A stretch of DNA of 64,000 nucleotides from Acanthosoma haemorrhoidale (Eukaryota; Arthropoda; Insecta; Hemiptera; Acanthosomatidae), in the NCBI GenBank assembly GCA_930367205.1, contig OV884015.1, forward strand, positions 2,046,001-2,110,000, read 5' to 3'. The translations under genes and the position numbers were made by a program. Below are positions 1 to 10,744 of this stretch, piece by piece; position 1 is the first letter of the stretch, and each line of letters opens with the position of its first letter. The notes beneath the pieces were generated by a model. The model was not told the origin of the DNA, ran no database searches, and worked only from the letters and a program-made list of their open reading frames with translations.

Positions 1-360
1 GATACCATGAGTGCTAATGATACAGCACACAATCTTTTTCGACATTATTTGATGTTATATTCACTCGTAACTTGAATCATACGATCGTATCACGTGATAC
101 AATAAGTTTAAATGATACGGTAAACAATCATATTCGACATCATTTGATGTTATATCCATCCTAAACTTTAATCATACGATCGTATCACGTGATTGAATGA
201 ATGCCAATGATATGGCACACAATCATATTCGACATCATTTGATGTTATATTCACTGGTACCGTGAATCATATGATCGTATCACGTGATACCATGAGTGCT
301 AATGATACAGCACACAATCATATTCAAAATCATTTGATGTTATCTTCACTCGTAACTTTC

Positions 361-455
361 ATCATACGATCGTATCACGTGATACAATAAGTGCAAATGA
401 TACGGCACACTATCATATTTGACATCATTTGATGTTATATTCACTCGTAACTTGA
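361..455. repeat. Reference monomer of satellite A (95 bp)
   Basis: This is a typical A monomer, with about 33 G+C in 95 bases. In order it contains the 12-bp palindrome ATACGATCGTAT, the overlapping palindrome GTATCACGTGATAC, a variable stretch of about 38 bp (AATGAGTGC, AATGATAC, CACAC, ATCATATTCG), the dyad ACATCA-TT-TGATGT, and the segment TTCACTCGTAACTT. Monomer subtypes differ mostly in the variable stretch: GATACGG, GATATGG, GATACAG and GATTAGG versions; GATACAATG versus GATTGAATG; TTCGAC, TTTGAC and TTCAAC. 95 is not a multiple of three, so no frame stays open across monomers. I do not recognise the family by name. Confidence 0.95.
366..382. other. Overlapping palindromes with CACGTG (example site)
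   Basis: Example of the most conserved part of satellite A. The 12-bp palindrome ATACGATCGTAT overlaps GTATCACGTGATAC by GTAT. The second palindrome centres on CACGTG, the E-box/G-box hexamer bound by many bHLH or bZIP proteins. ATCACGTG also fits RTCACRTG, the budding-yeast centromere element CDEI. The motif is present in most of the roughly 420 A monomers, shortened to ATCACGTGAT where GATTGAATG follows. Presence of the motif is seen; protein binding is inference. Confidence 0.7.
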
Positions 456-457
456 AT

Positions 458-593
458 CATACGATTGTATCACGTGATACAATGAGTGCTAATGATACGG
501 TACACTATCATAATCGACACCATCTGATGTTATTGATACGGTATACCAGCATGGTTGACATCATTTAATGTTATATTCACTCGTAAGTTTAAT
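458..593. repeat. 136-bp long monomer of satellite A
   Basis: The core-to-core distance here is 136 bp rather than 95. The extra 41 bp is a diverged second copy of the monomer's own segment running from TGATACGGTA to GATGTTAT. The second copy has ACCAGCATGGTTGAC where the first has CACTATCATAATCGAC, and TTTAATG in place of the usual TTTGATG. An identical copy lies at 7646-7781. Confidence 0.93.
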
Positions 594-1352
594 CATACGA
601 TCGTATCACGTGATACAATGAGTGCCAATGATACATTATACAATCATATTCAACATCATTTGATGTTATATTTACTCGTAACTTTAATCATACGATCGTA
701 TCACGTGAAACAACGAGTGCTAATGATACATTATACAATCATATTCAACATCATTTAATGTTATATTCACGAGAAACTTTAATCATACGATCGTATCACG
801 TGATTGATAGAGTGCCAATGATATGGCACACAATCAAATTCGACATCATTTGATGGTATATTCACCCGAAATTTTCATCATACGATCGTATCATGTGATT
901 GAATGAGTGCCAATGATTAGGCACACTATCTTATTCGACATCATTTGATGTTATATCACTCGAAACTTTAATCATACGATCATATCACGTGATACCATGA
1001 GTGCTAATGATTAGGCACACAATCATATTCGACATCATTTGATGTTATGTTCACGCGAAACTTGAATCATACAATCATATCACGTGATTGAATGAGAGCC
1101 AATGATTAGGCACACAATCATATTCGACATCATTTGATGTTATGTTCACGCGAAACTCGAATCACACGATTGTATCACGTGATACAATGAGTGCTAATGA
1201 TACAGCACACAATCATATTCGACATCATTTGATGTTATATTCACTCGTAACTTGAATCATACGACCGTATCACGTGATTGAATGAATGCCAATGATATGG
1301 CACACAATCACATTCGACATCATTTGATGTTATATTCACTGGTACCATGAAT

Positions 1353-1488
1353 CATACGATCGTATCACGTGATACCATGAGTGCTAATGATTAGGCACAC
1401 TATCATATTTGACATCATCTGATGTTATTGATACGGTATACGAGCATGTTTGACATCATTTAATGTTATATTAACTCGTAAGTTTAAT
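1353..1488. repeat. 136-bp long monomer of satellite A, GATTAGG version
   Basis: A second 136-bp monomer in block 1, distinct from the one at 458. Its first half is of the GATTAGG subtype and its insert reads ACGAGCATGTTTGAC, followed by TTAACTCG. It was either made separately or recombined onto a different monomer. It recurs at 8541-8676. Confidence 0.9.
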
Positions 1489-2461
1489 CATACGATCGTA
1501 TCACGTAAAACAATGAGTGCCAATGATACATTATACAATCATATTCAACATCATTTGATGTTATATTCACTCGTAACTTGAATCACACGATCGTATCACG
1601 TGATACAATGAGTGCCAATGATACGGTACACAATCATATTCCACATCATTTGATGTTATGTTTACTCGTAACTTTAATCATACGATCGTATCACGTGATT
1701 GAATGAGTGCCAATGATATGGCACACAATCAAATTCGACATTATTTGGTGTTATATTCACTCGTAACTTGAATCACACGATCGTATCACGTGATACAATG
1801 AGTTCAAATGATACGGTACACAATCATATTCGACATCATTTGATGTTATGTTCACTCGTAACTTGAATCATACGATTGTATCACGTGATACCATGAGTGC
1901 TAATGATTAGGCACACAATCATATTCGACATATTTTGATGTTATGTTCACGCGAAACTTTAATTATACGATCATATCACGTGATTGAATGAGTGCCAATG
2001 ATATGACACACAATCATATTCGACATCATTTGATGTTATATTCACTCGTAACTTGAATCATACGACCGTATCACGTGATTGAATGAATGCCAATGATATG
2101 GCACACAATCATATTCGACATCATTTGATGTTATATTCACTCGTAACTTGAATCATACGATCGTATCACGTGATACAATAAGTTTAAATGATACGGTAAA
2201 CAATCATATTCGACATCATTTGATGTTATATCCATCCCAAACTTTAATCATACGATCGTATCACGTGAAACAATGAGTGCTAATGATACATTATACAATC
2301 ATATTCAAAATCATTTGATGTTATCTTCACTCCTAACTTTCATCATACGATCGTATCACGTGATACAATAAGTGCAAATGATACGGCACACTATCATATT
2401 TGACATCATTTGATGTCATATTCACTCGTAACTTTATTCATACGATCGTATGATCTTTAAC

Positions 2462-3556
2462 GTTAGCTCTTGCCCTATTATGTTCTCCTGATACCAAAAC
2501 AAAGAAAACATCTTTAAAAAGTCGAATATTAACAAAAATGCGTATTTCATAGCTAGTATGTTAGCTCCTGCCCCATTATGTTCTCCTGATACCTGAACAA
2601 GAAAATATCGTCAAAAAGTTGAATTTTTAAAAAAATGCGTATTTCTTAGCTAGTACGTTAGCTCCTGCCTTATTATGTTCTCCTGATACCAAAACAAAGA
2701 AAATGTCATCAAAAAGTTAAATTTTTTTAAAAAAGAGTATTTTATAGCTGGTACGTTAGCTCCTGAACAATTATGTTCTCCTGATACGAAAACAAGACAA
2801 ATATCGTCAAAAAGTCAAATTTTTACAAAAATGCGTATTTAGAGCTAGTACGTTAGCTCCTGTCCCATTATGTTCTCCTGATACCATAACAAGGAAAATA
2901 TCGTCAAAAAGTCGAATTTTTATAAAATGCGTATTTCATAGCTAGTACGTCAGCTCCTGCCCCATTATGTTCTCCTGATACGAAAACAACAAAAATATCG
3001 TCAAAAAGTCGAATTTTTAAAAAAATGGGTATTTCATAGCTGGCACGTTAGCTCCTGCTCTTTTATGTTCTCCTGATACTAAATCAAGGAAAATATCGTC
3101 AAAAAGTCAAATTTTTCGAAAATGCGTATTTCATAGCTAGTACGTTAGCTCCTGCCCCATCATGTTCTCCTGATACGAAAACCAGGAAAATATCGTCAAA
3201 AAGTCGATTTTTTAAAAAATGCGTATTTCATAGCTAGTACGTCAGCTCCTGCCCCATTATGTTCTCCTGATACCTTAACAACAAAATATCGTCAAAAAGT
3301 TGAATTTTTAAAAAAAATGCGTATTTCTTAGCTAGTACGTTAGCTCCTGCCTTATTATGTTCTCCTGATACCAAAACAAAGAAAATGTCATCAAAAAGTT
3401 AAATTTTTTTAAAAAATAGTATTTTATAGCTGGTACGTTAGCTTCTGAACAATTATGATTTCCTCATACCAAAACAAGAAAAATATCGTCAAAAAGTCGA
3501 ATTTTAAAAAAATGCGTATTTTATAGCTGGTACAATAATTCCTGCCCTATTATGTT
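2462..3556. repeat. Satellite B block 1
   Basis: Eleven B monomers plus a 23-bp remnant. It starts with the block-opening monomer found after every A block (GTTAGCTCTTGCCC, later CATCTTTAAAAAG). It ends with the two closing variants GCTTCTGAACAATTATG and GGTACAATAATTCC and then TATGTT, the type 1 end. The block is 1095 bp, the same length as the block at 9650, and appears near-identical to it. Confidence 0.97.
2560..2656. repeat. Reference monomer of satellite B (97 bp)
   Basis: A typical B monomer, about 35% GC, 96-98 bp in different copies. It contains GTTAGCTCCTGCC, ATTATGTTCTCCTGATAC, a purine-rich AACAAGAAAATATCG, TCAAAAAGT, a T-run then A-run, TGCGTATTTC and TAGCTAGTAC. CTCCTG occurs twice, 18 bp apart. 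Where one monomer meets the next, AGCTA and TAGCT form an inverted repeat around GTACGT. I see no convincing similarity to A beyond short shared words such as TGATAC. Confidence 0.95.
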
Positions 3557-5780
3557 AATTCGTAGCTTTGATCATACGATCGTATCACGTAATATAATGA
3601 GTGCCAATGATACGGTACACTATCATATTCGACATCATTTGATGTTATATTCACTCGTGGCTTCAATCATACGATCGTATCACGTGATATAATGAGTGGC
3701 AATGATGCGGTACACTATCATATTCCACATCATTTGATGTTATGTTTACTCGTAACTTTAATCATACGATCGTATCACGTGATTGAATGAGTGCCAATGA
3801 TATGGCACACAATCAAATTCGACATTATTTGGAGTTATATTCACTCGTAACTTGAATCAACCGATCGTATCACGTGATACAATGAGTTCAAATGATATGG
3901 TACACAATCATATTTGACATCATTTGATGTTATGTTCACTCGTAACTTGAATCATACGATTGTATCACGTGATACCATGAGTGCTAATGATTAGGCACAC
4001 AATCATATTCGACATATTTTGATGTTATGTTCACGCGAAACTTTAATTATACGATCATATCACGTGATTGAATGAGTGCCAATGATATGACACACAATCA
4101 TATTCGACATCATTTGATGTTATATTCACTCGTAACTTGAATCATACGATTGTAACACGTGATACAATGAGTTCAAATGATACGGTACACAATCATATTC
4201 CACATCATTTGATGTTATGTTTACTCGTAACTTTAATCATACGATCGTATCACGTGATTGAATGAGTGCCAATGATATGGCACACAATCAAATTCGACAT
4301 TATTTGGTGTTATATTCACTCGTAACTTGAATCACACGATCGTATCACGTGATACAATGAGTTCAAATGATACGGTACACAATCATATTTGACATCATTT
4401 GATGTTATATTCACTCGTAACTTTCATCATACGATTGTATCACGTGATACCATGAGTGCTAATGATTAGGCACACAATCATATTTGACATATTTTGATGT
4501 TATGTTCACGCGAAACTTTAATTATACGATCATATCACGTGATTGAATGAGTTCAAATGATGCGGTACACAATCATATTCGACATCATTTGATGTTATAT
4601 TTACTCGTAACTTTTCTCATACGATCGTATCACGTGAAACAATGAGTGCTAATGATACATTATACAATCATATTCAACATCATTTGATGTTATATTCACT
4701 CGTAACTTGAATCATACGATTGTATCACGTGATACAATGAGTGCTAATGATACAGCACACAATCATATTCGACATCATTTGATGTTATATTCACTCGTAA
4801 CTTGAATCATACGATCGTATCACGTGATACCATGAGTGCTAATGATACAGCACACAATCTTATTCGACATTATTTGATGTTATATTCACTCGTAACTTGA
4901 ATCATACGATCGTATCACGAGATACAATAAGTTTAAATGATACGGTAAACAATCATATTCGACATCATTTGATGTTATATCCATCCCAAACTTTAATCAT
5001 ACGATCGTATCACGTGAAACAATGAGTGCTAATGATACATTATACAATCATATTCCACATCATTTGATGTTATGTTTACTCGTAACTTTTATCATACGAT
5101 CATATCACGTGATACCATGAGTGCTAATGATTAGGCACACAATCATATTCGACATCATTTGATGTTATGTTCACGCGAAACTTTAATGATACAATCATAT
5201 CACGTGATTGAATGAGTGCCAATGATATAGTACACTATCATATTCGACATCATTTGATGTTATGTTCACCCGAAACTTCAATCAATCGATCGTATCACGT
5301 GATTGAATGAGTGCCAATGATATGACACACAATCATATTCGACATCATTTGATGTTATATTCACTCGTAACTTGAATCATACGATTGTAACACGTGATAC
5401 AATGAGTTCAAATGATACGGTACACAATCATATTCCACATCATTTGATGTTATGTTTACTCGTAACTTTAATCATACGATCGTATCACGTGATTGAATGA
5501 GTGCCAATGATATGGCACACAATCAAATTCGACATTATTTGGTGTTATATTCACTCGTAACTTGAATCACACGATCGTATCACGTGATACAATGAGTTCA
5601 AATGATACGGTACACAATCATATTTGACATCATTTGATGTTATATTCACTCGTAACTTTCATCATACGATCGTATCACGTGATACAATAAGTGCAAATGA
5701 TACGGCACACTATCATATTTGACATCATTTGATGTCATATTCACTCGTAACTTTATTCATACGATCGTATGATCTTTAAC
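3557..5780. repeat. Satellite A block 2
   Basis: 16-bp type 1 start, 23 standard monomers and the common 23-bp tail; the arithmetic fits exactly (2224 bp). There are no long monomers. The first 600 bp match the start of the A block at 10745. After about 4153 the sequence departs from that copy and becomes a series of GTTCAAATG and GATATGG monomers, some of which recur as mini-cycles around 4140-4360 and 5380-5620. Confidence 0.96.
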
Positions 5781-6584
5781 GTTAGCTCTTGCCCTATTAT
5801 GTTCTCCTGATACCAAAACAAAGAAAACATCTTTAAAAAGTCGAATATTAACAAAAATGCGTATTTCATAGCTAGTATGTTAGCTCCTGCCCCATTATGT
5901 TCTCCTGATACGAAATCAAGAAAAATATTGTCAAAAAGTTGAATTTTTAAAAAATGCATATTTCATAGCTAGTACGTCAGCTCCTGCCCCATTATGTTCT
6001 CCTGATACGAAAACAACAAAAATATCTTTAAAAAGTCGAATTTTTAAAAAAATGGGTATTTCATAGCTGGCACGTTAGCTCCTGCTCTTTTATGTTCTCC
6101 TGATACCAAAACAAAGAGAATATCGTCTAAAATTCAAATTTTTACAAAAATGCGTTTTTTATAGCTGGTACGTTACCTCCTACCCTATTATGTTCTCCTG
6201 ATACGAAAACCAGGAAAATATCGTCAAAAAGTCGATTTTTTTTAAAATGCGTATTTCATAGCTAGTACGTCAGCTCCTGCCCCATAATGTTCTCCTGATA
6301 CCAAAACAAAGAAAATATCGTCTAAAATTCAAATTTTTACAAAAATGCGTTTTTTATAGCTGGTACGTTAGCTCCTGCCTTATTATGTTCTCCTGATACC
6401 AAAACAAAGAAAATGTCATCAAAAAGTTAAATTTTTTTAAAAAAGAGTATTTTATAGCTGGTACGTTAGCTTCTGAACAATTATGATTTCCTCATACCAA
6501 AACAAGAAAAATATCGTCAAAAAGTCGAATTTTAAAAAAATGCGTATTTTATAGCTGGTACAATAATTCCTGCCCTATTATGTT
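5781..6584. repeat. Satellite B block 2
   Basis: Eight B monomers plus the 23-bp remnant (804 bp). Two monomers carry the TCTAAAATTCAAATTT variant and ATGCGTTTTTTATAG (near 6121 and 6320). The B-to-A junction is a type 1 subvariant: TGTTAACTCGTAACTTGAAT instead of AATTCGTAGCTTTGAT. Confidence 0.96.
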
Positions 6585-7645
6585 AACTCGTAACTTGAAT
6601 CACACGATCGTATCACGTGATACAATGAGTTCAAATGATACGGTACACAATCATATTCGACATCATTTGATGTTATGTTTACTCGTTACTTTAATCTTAC
6701 GATCGTATCACGTGATACAATGAGTGCTAATGATACAGCACACTATCATATTTGACATCATTTGATGTTATATTCACTCGTAACTTGAATCATACGATCG
6801 TATCATGTGATACTATGAGTGCTAATGATTAGGCACACTATCTTATTTGACATCATTAGATGTTATATTCACTCGTAACTTTAATCATACGATCATATCA
6901 CGTGATACAATGAGTGCTACTGATACAGCACACAATCATATTCGACATCATTTGATGTTATATTCACTCGTAACTTGAATCATACGATTGTATCACGTGA
7001 TACAATGAGTGCTAATGATACAGCACACAATCATATTCGACATCATTTGATGTTATATTCACTCGTAACTTGAATCATACGACCGTATCACGTGATTGAA
7101 TGAATGCCAATGATATGGCACACAATCATATTCGACATCATTCGATGTTATATTCACTGGTACCATGAATCATATGATCGTATCACGTGATACCATGAGT
7201 GCTAATGATACAGCACACAATCTTTTTCGACATTATTTGATGTTATATTCACTCGTAACTTGAATCATACGATCGTATCACGTGATACAATAAGTTTAAA
7301 TGATACGGTAAACAATCATATTCGACATCATTTGATGTTATATCCATCCTAAACTTTAATCATACGATCGTATCACGTGATTGAATGAATGCCAATGATA
7401 TGGCACACAATCATATTCGACATCATTTGATGTTATATTCACTGGTACCGTGAATCATATGATCGTATCACGTGATACCATGAGTGCTAATGATACAGCA
7501 CACAATCATATTCAAAATCATTTGATGTTATCTTCACTCGTAACTTTCATCTTACGATCGTATCACGTGATACAATAAGTGCAAATGATACGGCACACTA
7601 TCATATTTGACATCATTTGATGTTATATTCACTCGTAACTTGAAT

Positions 7646-7781
7646 CATACGATTGTATCACGTGATACAATGAGTGCTAATGATACGGTACACTATCATA
7701 ATCGACACCATCTGATGTTATTGATACGGTATACCAGCATGGTTGACATCATTTAATGTTATATTCACTCGTAAGTTTAAT
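7646..7781. repeat. 136-bp long monomer of satellite A
   Basis: Copy of the long monomer at 458-593 within the second 7188-bp repeat. I saw no difference between the two copies. Confidence 0.92.
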
Positions 7782-8540
7782 CATACGATCGTATCACGTG
7801 ATACAATGAGTGCCAATGATACATTATACAATCATATTCAACATCATTTGATGTTATATTTACTCGTAACTTTAATCATACGATCGTATCACGTGAAACA
7901 ACGAGTGCTAATGATACATTATACAATCATATTCAACATCATTTAATGTTATATTCACGAGAAACTTTAATCATACGATCGTATCACGTGATTGATAGAG
8001 TGCCAATGATATGGCACACAATCAAATTCGACATCATTTGATGGTATATTCACCCGAAATTTTCATCATACGATCGTATCATGTGATTGAATGAGTGCCA
8101 ATGATTAGGCACACTATCTTATTCGACATCATTTGATGTTATATCACTCGAAACTTTAATCATACGATCATATCACGTGATACCATGAGTGCTAATGATT
8201 AGGCACACAATCATATTCGACATCATTTGATGTTATGTTCACGCGAAACTTGAATCATACAATCATATCACGTGATTGAATGAGAGCCAATGATTAGGCA
8301 CACAATCATATTCGACATCATTTGATGTTATGTTCACGCGAAACTCGAATCACACGATTGTATCACGTGATACAATGAGTGCTAATGATACAGCACACAA
8401 TCATATTCGACATCATTTGATGTTATATTCACTCGTAACTTGAATCATACGACCGTATCACGTGATTGAATGAATGCCAATGATATGGCACACAATCACA
8501 TTCGACATCATTTGATGTTATATTCACTGGTACCATGAAT

Positions 8541-8676
8541 CATACGATCGTATCACGTGATACCATGAGTGCTAATGATTAGGCACACTATCATATTTGA
8601 CATCATCTGATGTTATTGATACGGTATACGAGCATGTTTGACATCATTTAATGTTATATTAACTCGTAAGTTTAAT
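8541..8676. repeat. 136-bp long monomer of satellite A, GATTAGG version
   Basis: Copy of the long monomer at 1353-1488 within the second 7188-bp repeat, with the same distinctive ACGAGCATGTTTGAC insert. Confidence 0.9.
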
Positions 8677-9649
8677 CATACGATCGTATCACGTAAAACA
8701 ATGAGTGCCAATGATACATTATACAATCATATTCAACATCATTTGATGTTATATTCACTCGTAACTTGAATCACACGATCGTATCACGTGATACAATGAG
8801 TGCCAATGATACGGTACACAATCATATTCCACATCATTTGATGTTATGTTTACTCGTAACTTTAATCATACGATCGTATCACGTGATTGAATGAGTGCCA
8901 ATGATATGGCACACAATCAAATTCGACATTATTTGGTGTTATATTCACTCGTAACTTGAATCACACGATCGTATCACGTGATACAATGAGTTCAAATGAT
9001 ACGGTACACAATCATATTCGACATCATTTGATGTTATGTTCACTCGTAACTTGAATCATACGATTGTATCACGTGATACCATGAGTGCTAATGATTAGGC
9101 ACACAATCATATTCGACATATTTTGATGTTATGTTCACGCGAAACTTTAATTATACGATCATATCACGTGATTGAATGAGTGCCAATGATATGACACACA
9201 ATCATATTCGACATCATTTGATGTTATATTCACTCGTAACTTGAATCATACGACCGTATCACGTGATTGAATGAATGCCAATGATATGGCACACAATCAT
9301 ATTCGACATCATTTGATGTTATATTCACTCGTAACTTGAATCATACGATCGTATCACGTGATACAATAAGTTTAAATGATACGGTAAACAATCATATTCG
9401 ACATCATTTGATGTTATATCCATCCCAAACTTTAATCATACGATCGTATCACGTGAAACAATGAGTGCTAATGATACATTATACAATCATATTCAAAATC
9501 ATTTGATGTTATCTTCACTCGTAACTTTCATCATACGATCGTATCACGTGATACAATAAGTGCAAATGATACGGCACACTATCATATTTGACATCATTTG
9601 ATGTCATATTCACTCGTAACTTTATTCATACGATCGTATGATCTTTAAC

Positions 9650-10744
9650 GTTAGCTCTTGCCCTATTATGTTCTCCTGATACCAAAACAAAGAAAACATC
9701 TTTAAAAAGTCGAATATTAACAAAAATGCGTATTTCATAGCTAGTATGTTAGCTCCTGCCCCATTATGTTCTCCTGATACCTGAACAAGAAAATATCGTC
9801 AAAAAGTTGAATTTTTAAAAAAATGCGTATTTCTTAGCTAGTACGTTAGCTCCTGCCTTATTATGTTCTCCTGATACCAAAACAAAGAAAATGTCATCAA
9901 AAAGTTAAATTTTTTTAAAAAAGAGTATTTTATAGCTGGTACGTTAGCTCCTGAACAATTATGTTCTCCTGATACGAAAACAAGACAAATATCGTCAAAA
10001 AGTCAAATTTTTACAAAAATGCGTATTTAGAGCTAGTACGTTAGCTCCTGTCCCATTATGTTCTCCTGATACCATAACAAGGAAAATATCGTCAAAAAGT
10101 CGAATTTTTATAAAATGCGTATTTCATAGCTAGTACGTCAGCTCCTGCCCCATTATGTTCTCCTGATACGAAAACAACAAAAATATCGTCAAAAAGTCGA
10201 ATTTTTAAAAAAATGGGTATTTCATAGCTGGCACGTTAGCTCCTGCTCTTTTATGTTCTCCTGATACTAAATCAAGGAAAATATCGTCAAAAAGTCAAAT
10301 TTTTCGAAAATGCGTATTTCATAGCTAGTACGTTAGCTCCTGCCCCATCATGTTCTCCTGATACGAAAACCAGGAAAATATCGTCAAAAAGTCGATTTTT
10401 TAAAAAATGCGTATTTCATAGCTAGTACGTCAGCTCCTGCCCCATTATGTTCTCCTGATACCTTAACAACAAAATATCGTCAAAAAGTTGAATTTTTAAA
10501 AAAAATGCGTATTTCTTAGCTAGTACGTTAGCTCCTGCCTTATTATGTTCTCCTGATACCAAAACAAAGAAAATGTCATCAAAAAGTTAAATTTTTTTAA
10601 AAAATAGTATTTTATAGCTGGTACGTTAGCTTCTGAACAATTATGATTTCCTCATACCAAAACAAGAAAAATATCGTCAAAAAGTCGAATTTTAAAAAAA
10701 TGCGTATTTTATAGCTGGTACAATAATTCCTGCCCTATTATGTT
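9650..10744. repeat. Satellite B block 3
   Basis: Eleven monomers plus remnant, 1095 bp, the partner of block 1 at offset 7188. Within it, 9960-10040 has the GAAAACAAGACAAATATC monomer followed by ATTTAGAGCTAG. The type 1 end reads TGTTAATTCGTAGC. Confidence 0.97.

Larger units (their letters stand above)
1..2461. repeat. Satellite A block 1 (cut by window start)
   Basis: The block begins at about base 19 of a monomer, so it is cut by the window edge. It holds a 77-bp partial monomer, 22 standard 95-bp monomers and two 136-bp long monomers, with one base missing in the monomer near position 950. It ends with the 23-bp tail that precedes every B block. The whole block recurs at 7189-9649, offset 7188, with only a few substitutions seen. 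The 95-bp period is measured directly: the start of the ATCATACGAT core at 361 recurs at 456. Confidence 0.97.
1..4153. repeat. 7188-bp higher-order repeat, copy 1 (matched part)
   Basis: This span (A block, B block and part of the next A block) recurs at 7189-11341. Reading the two side by side I noticed only a few substitutions (for example near 363, 2333 and 4130). The match stops at about 4153, where copy 1 goes to GTAACACGTG and copy 2 to GTATCACGTG. Confidence 0.92.
6585..9649. repeat. Satellite A block 3
   Basis: The longest A block (3065 bp): 29 standard monomers, two 136-bp monomers and one missing base near 8138. From 7189 onward it repeats the left edge of the window at offset 7188. 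Bases 6585-7188 show what probably precedes the window start. It includes a CATTCGATG variant of the central dyad near 7140. Confidence 0.96.

Noticed and set aside
410..430. CENP-B box in satellite A
   Set aside because: TTCGACATCATTTGATG begins like the box (TTCG) but lacks the required later CGGG. I found no match in either family on either strand.
458..593. Small mobile element inserted in the long A monomer
   Set aside because: The extra 41 bp aligns to the adjacent part of the same monomer and has no terminal repeats or target-site duplication. Partial duplication explains it fully.
555..758. 67-codon reading frame, repeated at 7743-7946
   Set aside because: It runs across two A monomers and exists only because a 136-bp monomer lies beside standard ones. 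95 and 136 are not multiples of three, so the frame is not kept. The second copy is simply the 7188-bp duplicate. No start context, domain or composition suggests a protein.
2610..2640. Replication origin (yeast-type ARS) or transcription terminator in the T/A runs of B
   Set aside because: The runs are short, present in every monomer and do not fit the ARS core. The T-run followed by the A-run resembles a terminator hairpin only superficially.
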